64,000 nt of DNA, taken from the NCBI RefSeq assembly GCF_018612875.1, contig NZ_JAGGRI010000001.1:90815-154814 (forward strand), given 5' to 3'. Position numbers and translations under genes: made by a program. The notes under the pieces are model-generated. The model was given only the letters and a program-made list of their open reading frames with translations. It was not told the origin of the DNA and searched no databases. The first letter of the stretch is position 1. Each line of letters opens with the position of its first letter. Source of the stretch: Lysobacter sp. ISL-50 (GTDB taxonomy: Bacteria; Pseudomonadota; Gammaproteobacteria; Xanthomonadales; Xanthomonadaceae). This document shows positions 9,065 to 18,800 of this stretch, one piece after another.

Positions 9065-9181
9065 TTTGTGGGAGGGGCTTCAGCCCCGATGCTTTTGTCT
9101 CAGATCACCGAAACCCACCGGCTCGCTGAAAATTCCAGCGGCGGAGCGAAAAGCGTCGGGGCTGAAGCCCCTCCCACAAAA
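9065..9181. repeat. REPIN-like inverted doublet, copy 1
   Basis: Two inverted copies of a palindromic unit, GTGGGAGGGGCTTCAGCCCC followed by CGATGCTTTT, separated by about 50 nt. Fragments of further arms occur just outside (9029-9061 and 9181-9200), which suggests nested insertion. Related doublets lie at 12111, 15741 and 23411. It fills most of the 340-nt gap between mrcB and the glycosyltransferase. Confidence 0.85.
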
Positions 9182-9211
9182 CAGCCCCTCCCACACAAAA
9201 GAAGGCCTGTT

Positions 9212-10147
9212 CTAGTCCACTTCGGTTGGCATCGGCCCCTGCCGGCCGCGCACGCCATCGCGCAGACCGCGCAGCATCGCGCCCAGATACGCCAGACGCG
9301 GCTTGAGGAACAAGGCGGTGCCGACGAACTTCAACACCAGCCGCGGCAGATCCTGCGCCGCCCAGCGCCCGGGCACCTCGGCGCGACGGTACAGCAGCAC
9401 GCGGTTGCGCATCATGTAGTACAGCCGGGTCGGGCTGTGGACGACGGTGCGGTACGGCAACAGGCTCGACACCCGCACCAGATCGCCGATGCGGTGCTGC
9501 ATGCGCGCATCGCACACGCCGAACAGCTTGTAGCCGCGATGGCGCGCGCGCGAGCTCCATTCGATATCGACATTGTCGATGAACAATCCCTCGTCCATGC
9601 CGCCGACGACATCGAGCACGTCCAGCGGCAGCAAGGTGCCCGAGGTGATGAGGAAATCGCAGTCGATCACCTGCCCGGGCCCGCCGAACAACTTGCGGTT
9701 CATCGGAAAGGCGATGCGCACGAACGGCGCGACTTCGCCGGTGCGCTGATCGCGGAACTGCGGCCCGACCGCGGCGACCGGGCCGTGCGCCCGCAACTGG
9801 CGCAGCTGATCGTGCAAGGTCGCGACCATGCCGGCATCGACGATGCTGTCCTGGTCCATCAGCAGGATCTGGGCGAAACCGGCCTCGCGCGCGGCGCGCG
9901 CGGCCTGGTTGATGGCGCTGCCCAGGCCGACGTTGCGCGGCGAACGCAGCACCTCGACGCCGCGTCCGCGCAGTTCGTCGAAATAGGCCTCCAGGGCCGC
10001 GCCGGTGCTGGCATTGTCGAAGATCATGACCCGCCCGACCTGCGGCAACACCGCGGCGATCACCTGCTCCAGCAATTCGATCTGCGGGTGGTAGGTGACT
10101 ATGGCGGCGCAAACCCCGGACGCGCCGGATCGTGCGGAAGCGCTCAT
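9212..10147 (-). CDS. Family 2 glycosyltransferase, rhamnosyltransferase-like
   Basis: 311 residues. GT-A fold transferase of the type that adds rhamnose to surface polysaccharide from dTDP-sugar. The N-terminal nucleotide-binding strand is CAAIVTYHPQ, then FDNAS, the metal-binding DXD-type motif LLMDQDSIVD near residue 103, and the acceptor/catalytic motif FIDNVDIEWSSRAR near 196. The last 90 residues (YYMMRNRVLLYRR and following) are the usual C-terminal extension of this subgroup. No other polysaccharide gene is adjacent, so the acceptor is unknown. Confidence 0.88.
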   Translation of the reverse strand: MSASARSGASGVCAAIVTYHPQIELLEQVIAAVLPQVGRVMIFDNASTGAALEAYFDELRGRGVEVLRSPRNVGLGSAINQAARAAREAGFAQILLMDQDSIVDAGMVATLHDQLRQLRAHGPVAAVGPQFRDQRTGEVAPFVRIAFPMNRKLFGGPGQVIDCDFLITSGTLLPLDVLDVVGGMDEGLFIDNVDIEWSSRARHRGYKLFGVCDARMQHRIGDLVRVSSLLPYRTVVHSPTRLYYMMRNRVLLYRRAEVPGRWAAQDLPRLVLKFVGTALFLKPRLAYLGAMLRGLRDGVRGRQGPMPTEVD

Positions 10148-10384
10148 GCCGGGCCGGTTCCCGAATGCGGCCGGGCGCGTCCGCGCACCGGCAGGTAAGG
10201 CGCGCGCGGCGACGGAAGGCTGCAGAGAAAGGGCATGCCGGCATTATCGCCCATCGCCGCGCCGAGGGTGCGGGGCGGGGGCGCAGAGGGTTGCCTCATC
10301 TGCGAAGCCGCGCAAGGACAAGGATTCGCTGATGAGACGAAAGCGGCTGCGGGCAGCGCACTCCGTCGGATGCGAAACCGCGCC

Positions 10385-11992
10385 TCAGTCGCCGGCGGCC
10401 CGCGCCGTCTTCACTCGCTCCGACAACTCGTGCAGACCCGGCGCGGACGCATCGAGCGAACGCGCGGCCTGCAGCGCGGCGCGCGCGGCCTGCACCTCGC
10501 CCGCGCCCAGGCGCTCGTCGCCGACCGCGATCCAGCGCAGGGCCAGACGCGAAGCGGCTTCGCGCAGCGGCGCGCTGCCGCCTTCCAGGGTGCGGCGCGC
10601 GTCCAGGCATTCGCCGGCGCGACCCAGGCGGTTGCCGCTGAGTTCGCGTTCGAAGCAGCGCTTGGCGGTCGGCAGCAGACGCGCCACGGCGGCGCGCACG
10701 GCCGGATTCTGCGGCGCGATGGCCTGCGCCGCGCGTAGTTTGTCGTAGGCGCTGTCGCCGGGCGGCGTCAGCAGGTCGCCGCGCTGTTCGGCGGCCGCGG
10801 CCTGCGCCAACAGGCGCTGCAAGGACTGGCGCTGCTTGCCCGGCGCCTCCTGGTCGAAGCGTTTGTGCGATTCGCGCGCGCGATCCAGATGCTGGCGCGC
10901 CAGCGCGATCGAGGGTGCGTTCACCGCGATCTCGCGCGCCTGCGCCAGCTCGGCCTCAGCCTGGACGAAGTCGAAATCGGCCGCCGATCGCTCGGCGCGC
11001 GCGGCGTGGGCGTCGGCGATCGCGACCAGGCCGTTGCGCGCGGCGCCGTCGTCGGCGCGCACCGCGAGCAGGTCGCGATAAGCGGCCAGGGCGACGTCCA
11101 GGCGCTGCCGGCGCAGGGCCTGATCGGCGTCGCGGCGGCGGCGTTCGAGATGGCGCTCCAGCACGGTGAGGCTGTCGGGCAGGTCGGCATGGCCCGGATC
11201 GGCCTCCTGGGCGCGCTGGATGCCCTGCGCGCCGCGCACCAGTTCGCCGTTTTCCAGGGCCTGGCGCGCCTGTTGCAGCAGTTCGGCCAGGGTGTCGTCG
11301 CGGCCTTCCAGGGCGTCGTTGCGCTGCGGCTGCAGTTCCAGCACGCGCTGGTACAGCGGCAGGGCGGTGTCCGCCGCGCCGTCGAGGCGGCCTTGCTCGC
11401 GCGCGCTCGCCGCGGCGGCGACCATCCGGTCCAGGCCGGCGTGGGTGGCTTCGCGTTCGCGCAGGCGCTGCGCCAGGGTTTCGACCCGGTCGCGCGGGGT
11501 GGCCAGATCGCGGGCCAAGTCCAGGCGGCCGCGGGCGAATTCGAAATGGCCGCCGTCGATGGCCTGGCGCGCCTGTTGCAACGCGGCCTCGCCGGTGCGG
11601 GTCAGGCCGGTGCGGGCATCGCTGCGGTCGGGATCGAGCGCCAGCGCGGCTTCGTACAACTCGCGCGCGCCGCGGCCGTCGGGCGAGGTCAGGCGGCCTT
11701 CGGCCAGCGCTTGCGCGGCTTGCTCGCGCAGGCTCTGCAGGCGGGTGTCGGGCCACAGCCATTCCGACAGCGGTTGCCGCCAGACGATCAACGCCGACAG
11801 CACCGCGAGCGCGGCGACCGCCAGGGCGATGCGGGTCCAGCGCTGGCGCCGGGCACGGTCGGTGGCGGGATCGCGGCGCGGCTCGTCGTCGAAATGCAGC
11901 GCGCTCCAATCGCCGGCGAGGGGTTCGATCCGCGCGGCGCCGGCGGCGTGCGTGGCGGAACCTTCGGGCGAGGACGGCGGGCGGGATTTCAC
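10385..11992 (-). CDS. Single-pass membrane protein with TPR-like helical repeats
   Basis: 535 residues. The cytoplasmic N-terminus (about 50 residues, charged) is followed by one membrane helix (IALAVAALAVLSALIVW) and a long periplasmic part made almost entirely of Ala/Leu/Arg/Glu-rich helices. Recurrent TPR-like units (ALAEGRLTSPDGRGARELYE, ALENGELVRGAQGIQRAQEA) suggest a protein-interaction scaffold. No catalytic motif is visible. It is monocistronic, between a gap of about 240 nt and a REPIN. Function unknown. Confidence 0.75.
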   Translation of the reverse strand: MKSRPPSSPEGSATHAAGAARIEPLAGDWSALHFDDEPRRDPATDRARRQRWTRIALAVAALAVLSALIVWRQPLSEWLWPDTRLQSLREQAAQALAEGRLTSPDGRGARELYEAALALDPDRSDARTGLTRTGEAALQQARQAIDGGHFEFARGRLDLARDLATPRDRVETLAQRLREREATHAGLDRMVAAAASAREQGRLDGAADTALPLYQRVLELQPQRNDALEGRDDTLAELLQQARQALENGELVRGAQGIQRAQEADPGHADLPDSLTVLERHLERRRRDADQALRRQRLDVALAAYRDLLAVRADDGAARNGLVAIADAHAARAERSAADFDFVQAEAELAQAREIAVNAPSIALARQHLDRARESHKRFDQEAPGKQRQSLQRLLAQAAAAEQRGDLLTPPGDSAYDKLRAAQAIAPQNPAVRAAVARLLPTAKRCFERELSGNRLGRAGECLDARRTLEGGSAPLREAASRLALRWIAVGDERLGAGEVQAARAALQAARSLDASAPGLHELSERVKTARAAGD

Positions 11993-12110
11993 GGCGACAG
12001 GATAGCGCTACGAGGATGACGGTCGTGCTGTTATTTTCGCCATGGCGTGCGAGCGCAGTGCGAAGGCGTAGCGCGATGAATGCCGGTGTGGGGTGCCGGG
12101 TGGGCTGAGC

Positions 12111-12201
12111 GAAAGGCATCGGGGCTGAAGGCCCCTCCCACAAGAGATTGCGAAAGCCGAGAAGTCTTTTGTAGGAGGGGCCTTCAGCCCCGACGCTTTT
12201 C
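12111..12201. repeat. REPIN-like inverted doublet, copy 2
   Basis: Arms at about 12111-12145 and 12165-12201 are inverted copies of the same unit as at 9065, with an extra base in the core (GGGGCTGAAGGCCCC). The spacer is only about 20 nt. It lies between relA and the TPR membrane protein. Confidence 0.85.
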
Positions 12202-12227
12202 GCCCCGCCACCGCGCCACACCCCACC

Positions 12228-14414
12228 TCAACTGCGCTGCGCGTACTCCACCCCCGGCAGCGACGACAGCTTGCCGAGCAGGCTCGACAACTGCCCGTAA
12301 TCGCCCACCCGCAAGCGCAGCCGCAGCCGCACCTGCGCGCCGTTGCGTTCGACATCGCTGCGGATGCTGATCACGTGCGCGTTGCCCTGGGCGATCACGT
12401 TGGTGACCTCCTTGAGCAGCCACTTGCGGTCCAGGGCCAGGACTTCAATGTCGACCTCATAGCCCGAGCCCTTGCGCCCCCACTCCACCGGCAGCACCCG
12501 CTGCGGCTGGGCGGCGGCGAGTCGCTCGAACGCGCCGCAGCCGGGGCGATGCACGCTGACGCCGCGGCCGCGGGTGAGGTAACCGACGATCGGCTCGCCC
12601 GGCAGCGGCTGGCAGCAGCGCGCCAGTTGCACCAGCAGGTTGCCCACGCCCTCGACGGTGAAATCGGTGGACTTGCCCGGCACTTTGCGCGGCGCCGGCG
12701 CGATGGTGGTGGTCGAGCCCGAAGCGGGCGCCGGCGGCGGCGCCGACATCGCCCGTTCGTGCTCCAGCAGGACCCGGCCGATCTGGTGCGGGCCGATGTC
12801 GCCGAGCGCGACCTGCACGTACAGATCGCCGTCGCCGGCCAGATTGAAGCGTTCGCGCGCCGGCGCCAGATCGGCGCCCAGCACGCCGAGCCGGCGCAGT
12901 TCCTTGTCCAGCAACTCGCGCCCGGCGGTTTCGTTGCGCGAGCGGTCGAGCTTGTGGAACCAGTTGCGCACCTTCTCGCGCGAGCGGTTGCTGGCCAGGA
13001 AACCGTTCGACGCCACCAGCCAGTCGCGGCGCGGCTCGCCGGTCTTGGCGGTCAGGATTTCCACCCGGTCGCCGGTGCGCAGCTTGTGATCCAGCGGCAC
13101 GATGCGGCCGTCGATCTTGGCGCCGCGGCAGCGATGACCGACTTCGGTATGCACGTGATAGGCGAAATCCAGCGGCGTGGCGCCGGCCGGCAGATCGATC
13201 ACCTCGCCCTTGGGCGTGAGCACGTAGACCCGGTCTTCGACCAGTTCGGTGTCCAGCTCGCTGGCCAGCGCCTCGTCGCCGCCCTGCCCGCCTTCGCTCT
13301 TGGCGTCGAGCAGGCGCCGCATCCAGGCGATCTTGCGGTCGAACGCGGCATCGGCGCTGTGGCTGCCGGCTTCCTTGTATTTCCAGTGCGCGGCCACGCC
13401 GAGCTCGGCCTGGCGATGCATCTCGTGGGTGCGGATCTGCACTTCCAGGGTCTTGCCTTCCGGCCCGACCACGGCGGTGTGCAGCGAGCGGTAGTCGTTG
13501 CGCTTGGGCCGGGCGATGTAGTCGTCGAACTCGCTCGGGATCGGCGTCCAGGTGGCGTGGACCACGCCGAGCGCTGCGTAGCACGCGCCCACGTCGTCCA
13601 CCATCACCCGCACCGCGCGCAGGTCGTACAGCTCGCTGATCGGCGCGTCCTTGCGCTGCATCTTCTTCCAGATGCTGTAGATGTGCTTGGGCCGGCCCGC
13701 CACTTCGGCCTTGACGCCCTGCGCGGCCATGGCTTCGCGCAGGGTGCGCTTGACCTGCTCGATGTAGCGCTCGCGATCGCCGCGTTTTTCGTCGAGCAGG
13801 CGGGCGATCTTCTGATAGGTCTGCGGTTCCAGATAACGGAACGCCAGGTCTTCGAGTTCCCACTTGAGCTGCCAGATGCCCAGGCGGTTGGCCAGCGGCG
13901 CGTGGATGTCGCGGGTCAACGCCGCCAGCTCGCGCCGCGTCTCCGGCGCCAGGGCGTCGGCGTGGCGCATGCGCGCGAGCTGGCGCGCCAGCAGGATCGG
14001 CACCACGCGCAGGTCGCGCACGATCGCCAGCAGCAGCCGGCGCAGGCCCTCGGTGCCCGAGCGCCGGCTTTGTTCGGCATGCAGCGCCCAGACCTGGCCG
14101 GCGGCGCGCTGGCCGTCGAGCAAGGCCGCGACCACCGGATGTTCGCGCTCCAGGCCCGGGCCCAGGGCCGCGGCCCAGCCCGGATAGACATGCACGATCG
14201 CCGCGGCGACGGTGTCGCTGTCGGCGTCGAGCAAAGCCAGCGCGTCCAGGGTCGCGGCGACCACCGCCGGCGAATCCAGCGCGCCGGCGCCGGCCTCGGG
14301 CTTCAGCGCGGCCGCCGTCAGCGCCTTGCGCAAGGGTGCGGACAGGGCCGCCGCCGCGGGCAGCGCCAGCACGTCGGACAGGGGCGAATGGGACTGTGCG
14401 GGGGAAGCGTTCAC
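12228..14414 (-). CDS. relA: GTP pyrophosphokinase RelA, (p)ppGpp synthetase
   Basis: 728 residues. Ribosome-associated stringent-response enzyme making (p)ppGpp from GTP/GDP and ATP. The N-terminal HD-like region has lost the hydrolase motif: where bifunctional Rel/SpoT carry HDxxED, this protein has VHVYPGW, so it should be synthetase only. The synthetase domain includes RPKHIYSIWKKM and YRSLHTAVVGPEGK. A TGS domain follows (VLTPKGEVIDLPAGATPLDF), then a zinc-finger-like region with ARCCQPLPGEP and VHRPGC, and a C-terminal ACT/RRM domain. It is divergent from the secreted-protein pair at 14618. Confidence 0.95.
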   Translation of the reverse strand: MNASPAQSHSPLSDVLALPAAAALSAPLRKALTAAALKPEAGAGALDSPAVVAATLDALALLDADSDTVAAAIVHVYPGWAAALGPGLEREHPVVAALLDGQRAAGQVWALHAEQSRRSGTEGLRRLLLAIVRDLRVVPILLARQLARMRHADALAPETRRELAALTRDIHAPLANRLGIWQLKWELEDLAFRYLEPQTYQKIARLLDEKRGDRERYIEQVKRTLREAMAAQGVKAEVAGRPKHIYSIWKKMQRKDAPISELYDLRAVRVMVDDVGACYAALGVVHATWTPIPSEFDDYIARPKRNDYRSLHTAVVGPEGKTLEVQIRTHEMHRQAELGVAAHWKYKEAGSHSADAAFDRKIAWMRRLLDAKSEGGQGGDEALASELDTELVEDRVYVLTPKGEVIDLPAGATPLDFAYHVHTEVGHRCRGAKIDGRIVPLDHKLRTGDRVEILTAKTGEPRRDWLVASNGFLASNRSREKVRNWFHKLDRSRNETAGRELLDKELRRLGVLGADLAPARERFNLAGDGDLYVQVALGDIGPHQIGRVLLEHERAMSAPPPAPASGSTTTIAPAPRKVPGKSTDFTVEGVGNLLVQLARCCQPLPGEPIVGYLTRGRGVSVHRPGCGAFERLAAAQPQRVLPVEWGRKGSGYEVDIEVLALDRKWLLKEVTNVIAQGNAHVISIRSDVERNGAQVRLRLRLRVGDYGQLSSLLGKLSSLPGVEYAQRS

Positions 14415-14617
14415 TGCGATGGGTCGGGTCGGTGTGCGTGCGGAGCCTGTGAGTCGGGGAACGGGCGGAACGGCGGCGGTGAATGGGCAACGCGGCGCCC
14501 ATGGATGCGGGCGGCCGCGACGGCAGCCGCACCGCGGCTGCGCGGCGCGCGCGATACATCCAAGCGGGCGCGGCTAACGTCTACACTAGCGAGCAACCGC
14601 CCCGAGGAACAGCACGA

Positions 14618-15142
14618 ATGTCCGCGATTCCCCCTACCGCGTTGCGCCGCCTGCCCACCGCCTTCGCGCTGGCCGCCTGCCTCGCCGCCGCCCTGGCCGC
14701 GCCGGCCGCGATGGCGCAGCAGAAGATCGAACAGCAAATGAGCGCCGAGCAGTTCAAGAACGCCGGCCTGACCAAGCTCAGCGACACCGAGCTGAGCAAC
14801 CTGAACGCCTGGCTCAACCATACCGTCGATGCCGAGACCAGCAAGGCCGCGGTCAAGGCCAAGGAAGAGTCCAAGCACGAGCGCACCGGCTTCCTGTCGG
14901 TCGGCGCGTCCAAGGAGCCGGTCGTCGCGCGCCTCAACGGCAGCTTCACCGGTTTCAACCGCGGCCAGACTTACGTGCTCGACAACGGCCAGGAATGGCG
15001 CCAGGAAGACAACGCCGACCTGCCGGGCGTGCGCACGCTGGAATCGCCGCAGGTGCGCATCACCCCGAGCATCATCGGCAACGCCTGGTACCTGTCGGTG
15101 CAGGGCTACAACACCCGCGCCAAGGTCAGCCGCGTCAAGTAA
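14618..15142 (+). CDS. Secreted hypothetical protein, first of a tandem pair
   Basis: 174 residues from the ATG at 14618, preceded by GAGGAAC; a longer in-frame extension upstream lacks a ribosome site. A Sec signal peptide ends around AAMAQQ. A helical segment follows (MSAEQFKNAGLTKLSDTELS), then a beta-rich part with NGSFTGFNRGQTYVLDNGQE and RITPSIIGNAWYLSVQGYN. The downstream gene has the same layout and clear sequence similarity, so the pair arose by duplication. Periplasmic or secreted; no known enzyme motif. Function unknown. Confidence 0.8.
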   Translation: MSAIPPTALRRLPTAFALAACLAAALAAPAAMAQQKIEQQMSAEQFKNAGLTKLSDTELSNLNAWLNHTVDAETSKAAVKAKEESKHERTGFLSVGASKEPVVARLNGSFTGFNRGQTYVLDNGQEWRQEDNADLPGVRTLESPQVRITPSIIGNAWYLSVQGYNTRAKVSRVK

Positions 15143-15214
15143 ACCGTCCCTGCTCCCGCGCGCGGCCTCGCGCGCGGGCCCCAACCGCTTGCACATCCCG
15201 CTTCGGAGTTCGTC

Positions 15215-15694
15215 ATGCGTGTGCTGTCTTCGTTGACCGTGGCCTTGTTGTTCGCGATCGCCCCCGCCGCCTTCGGCGCCGAGCGTCCCTACGTGCCGGT
15301 CGAACAACGCTTCACCGCCGAACAGCTCAAGGCCACCGGCCTGGACACGCTGTCGGCGCAGCAGTTGCAGGCCTTGAACGAGTTGTTGTCGCAAGACCAG
15401 AGCGTCGCGGTCACCGAAGCGGTCAAGCAGGTGCGCACCGAGCGCAAGGGCCTGCTCGATCGCGGCGACGTGGAACCGGTGACCAGTACTTTGAAGGGCG
15501 AATTCCGCGGCTGGTCCAGCGGCACCGTGCTGACCTTGGAAAACGGCCAGCGCTGGCGCGTGGTGGAAGGCTCGCTGTTCCTCGGCAAGTCGGTGCCGGC
15601 GCCGAAGATCACCATCCGTCCCGGCCTGATGGGCGGCTGGTACCTGGAAGCCGAAGGGCAGACGCCGAAGGCGAAGGTCAAGCGGCTGGATTGA
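15215..15694 (+). CDS. Secreted hypothetical protein, second of a tandem pair
   Basis: 159 residues with a signal peptide ending near AAFGAE. It aligns along its length with the preceding protein: FTAEQLKATGLDTLSAQQL against MSAEQFKNAGLTKLSDTEL, and LTLENGQRWRVVEG against YVLDNGQEWRQED, and both end in a basic KVKR/KVSR tail. The genes are 72 nt apart and likely cotranscribed; the second is followed by a strong terminator. The shared GEFRGW/GSFTGF and NGQ-W segments may define a small beta-barrel fold (inference). Confidence 0.8.
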   Translation: MRVLSSLTVALLFAIAPAAFGAERPYVPVEQRFTAEQLKATGLDTLSAQQLQALNELLSQDQSVAVTEAVKQVRTERKGLLDRGDVEPVTSTLKGEFRGWSSGTVLTLENGQRWRVVEGSLFLGKSVPAPKITIRPGLMGGWYLEAEGQTPKAKVKRLD

Positions 15695-15711
15695 GACCTG
15701 CGATCGGATGG

Positions 15712-15745
15712 AACGAAGGCGGCCTTGGCCGCCTTCGTTGTTTTT
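15712..15745 (+). terminator. Rho-independent terminator after the secreted pair
   Basis: A perfect 13-bp stem (AACGAAGGCGGCC and its complement) with a 2-nt loop, followed by GTTTTTG, starts 17 nt after the stop at 15694. Confidence 0.85.
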
Positions 15746-15860
15746 GTAGGAGGGGCTTCAGCCCCGATGCTCTCGGCTCAGATCGCTGCAGAACCATGAG
15801 CAAACAAGCTTCATCGCCGCGGATCGGAAAGCATCGGGGCTGAAGCCCCTCCCACAAAAA
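15741..15860. repeat. REPIN-like inverted doublet, copy 3
   Basis: Arms at about 15741-15774 and 15827-15860 with the GGGGCTTCAGCCCC core, inverted, with about 50 nt between. The left arm abuts the terminator T-run. It lies between convergent genes (secreted pair and hrpA). Confidence 0.85.
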
Positions 15861-15891
15861 CCCCTCGTGGCGCCCGCCGCCGGCGCCGGCC

Positions 15892-18800
15892 TCAACCACG
15901 CAAGCCCGCCAAGCGCTGCGCCAGCTTCTTCGGCGAGACGCCGCCGCGCACGCCCAGCTCCTGCGCGAACAACGACACCCGCAGTTCCTCGATGTCCCAG
16001 CGCAAGGCCTGCCAGCCTTCGCTGTCGTCCTCGCCGGCCGCGTTGGCCGCGTCCAGCGCATCGACGAAGGGCTTGATCTCCAGCATCCGCGCCTGATCGC
16101 GCACCGGATCGCGCAGCGCGCGCTCGCTGCGCACCGACAAGGCCTTGAGATAGCGCGGGTACTCGGCCAGCGCGACGGTGGCGACATCGCGCAGGAACCC
16201 CGGCGGCGTCAGCCGCGCCAGTTGCGCGCGCATGTCGTCGAGATTGCCGCTGGCCCAGCCCATCAGCGGCGATTCCAGGCGCGCGCGCACTTCGGCGACC
16301 GCGCTCAGGATCGCCTCGGCCTGGCGCAGGCGCTCCATCGCTTCGGGAAACAGCTTGCGCGCGACGGTGTCGCGGCGCAGTTCGAACGCGGTCGGATCGC
16401 GCACCGCGACCAGTTCGGCGTCGTCGCCCAGCAGCGATTGCAGGGCGCCATCGACCAGATCCTCGCGCAGGCGGTCGCTGTCGCGCGGACGGTCGTGCGC
16501 GGCGGCGGTCTTCCCCGCACCGGTCTGCAAGGCGGCGATCTGCGCCGCGCGGGTCGGCGACAAGCGCTCCTTGCGCGGCGCGGCCGACTCGATCGCCGCG
16601 TACAGCAGCCCGGTCTTGGCCTGGATCGGCAACTGCTTGCGCGATTGCTTGAGCTTCTCCGCCATCGCGATCGTCAGCAGCCTACGCACGCCGCGCGGAT
16701 GCGCGCGCAACGCGGCCTCGCGCTCGGCATGCACGCGCAGCGACACGGTCTCGCCGTCGTCGTGCAAGGCCGGGAACGCCGGCACGCCGGCCGCGCCGGG
16801 CACCGACATCGGGATCGGCTGCTCCGGGAACGCGGTCAGGCCGCGCTGGCCCAGGCCGTCGGCGGCCTGCGCGGCGAAGGCGCGCGCGGCGCGTTCGCCG
16901 AACCGCGCGCGCAGTTCGTCCAGGTCGCGCGATTCGGCCAGCACCGCCGCCTCGCCCTGCTTGCCCTTGCCTTGCGGCGCATCGAGCAATCGCAGATTCA
17001 TGCGCAGATGCGGCTCGATCGACGCCGCGTCGAAATCCGTCGGCGCGACCTCGGTGCCGCCGAGCTTGCGCAGGAAGCGCGCCAGCGTGCCGACCAGATC
17101 GTCGCCTTCGGAACTTGGATAGGCCTCGAAGAAGGCCTTGGCGAAATCCGGCGCCGGCACGAAGTTGCGCCGCAGCGTTTTCGGCAGCGACTTGATCAAG
17201 GCCGCGGCCTTGTCGGCGACGAAGCCCGGCGCCAGCCACGACAGCCGGGCCGGATCGAGCGCGTTGAGCAGATGCAGCGGCACCGCCAGGGTCATGCCGT
17301 CGTCCGGCGCGCCCGGTTCGAAGCGATAACTCACCGCCAGCCGCGCGTTGCCCAATTGCAGATACGGCGGGAAGCGCGCGGCCTCGCTTTCGCCGCCGAT
17401 CATCAGATCGTCGCCGGACCATTCCAGCTTCGCCTTCTCATCGGCCGGCAATTTGTTGTACCAAGCGTCCAGCGCCTGCACGTTGTGCGCCTGCGCCGGC
17501 AAGCGGTCCAGGTACCACTGCGCCATCCATTCCTCATCCACCACCAGCCCGGCGCGGCGCTGCTTGGCTTCTTCTTCGTGCGCCTTGGCCAGGGTGGCGA
17601 GATTGCGCGGCAAGAACGCGGCGCGGGTGTTGATCTCGCCGGTCACCAGCGCGTCGCGGACGAAGATGACGCGGCTTTCTTCCGGGTACAGCGCGCCGTA
17701 ATGGATCGGCCGCTTCGGCGCCAGCACCAGCCCGAACAGGCTGATCTGCTCGCTGCCGACCACGCGCCCCTGCGAACGCGCCCAGCGCGGATCGTGGTGA
17801 CGCCGCGCCAGCAGATGCGGCAGTTCCTGGATCGCCCAGTCCGGCTCGATGCTGGCATTGGTCATCGACCACACCCGCTCGGTGTCGAGCAGGGTCGCCG
17901 ACAGCACCCACGGCGGTGGCTTCTTGGCCAGCGGCGACCCCGGGAACAGTTGGAACTTGCGTCCGCGCGGGCCGTCGTAGAAGCCCTTGTCGGCGCGAAA
18001 ACCGATCTGGGTCGGCAGGCCGGCGATCAGGGCGCGGTGCAGGGCGACGTAGTTGTCGGGACTTGGGACTCGGGACTCGGGACTCGCGGAAGCCGATGAG
18101 CGAGCGTTGCCGGGATCGCGGATCGCGGATCGTCCCGAGCCCGCTCTTGCGATTCCCGATTCCCGATTCCCGATTCCCGCCGTCGCCAGTCCCGCCACCC
18201 CAAACCCCAACTCCTCGCACAGCAACTTCAACTGCCGATGCAGCTCGCGCCACTCGCGCATGCGCAGGAAGCCGAGGAAGTGTTTCTCGCACCAGGCGCG
18301 CAGCTTGGACTGGGTGAGTTCCTCGTGCGCGTTCTGGTAGCCGTCCCACAGATTGAGGATGCCGACGAATTCCGAACGCGGATCGGCGAACAACGCATGC
18401 GCGGCGTCGGCCGCGCCGCGCTGGTCGGCCGGACGCTCGCGCGGGTCCTGGATGCCCAGGAAGGCGGCGATGGCGATCATCTCGCGCAGGCAGCCGTGGT
18501 CGTTGGCCGCGACCAGCATGCGCGCGAGCTTCACGTCCACCGGCAGGCGCGCCATGGTCCGGCCGATCGCGGTGAGTTTCTTGCCTTCGTCCACCGCGCC
18601 CAGTTCGGCCAACTGCTGCCAGCCGTCGGCGACGGCGCGGCTGTCGGGCGGCTCCAGGAACGGGAAGTCCTCGATATGGCCCAGGCCCAGCGAGAGCATG
18701 CGCAGGATCACCCCGGCCAGCGCGGCGCGGCGGATTTCCGGGTCGGTGTAGCGCGCGCGCGATTCGAAATCCGCCTCGCTGTACAAGCGATAGCAGGTGC

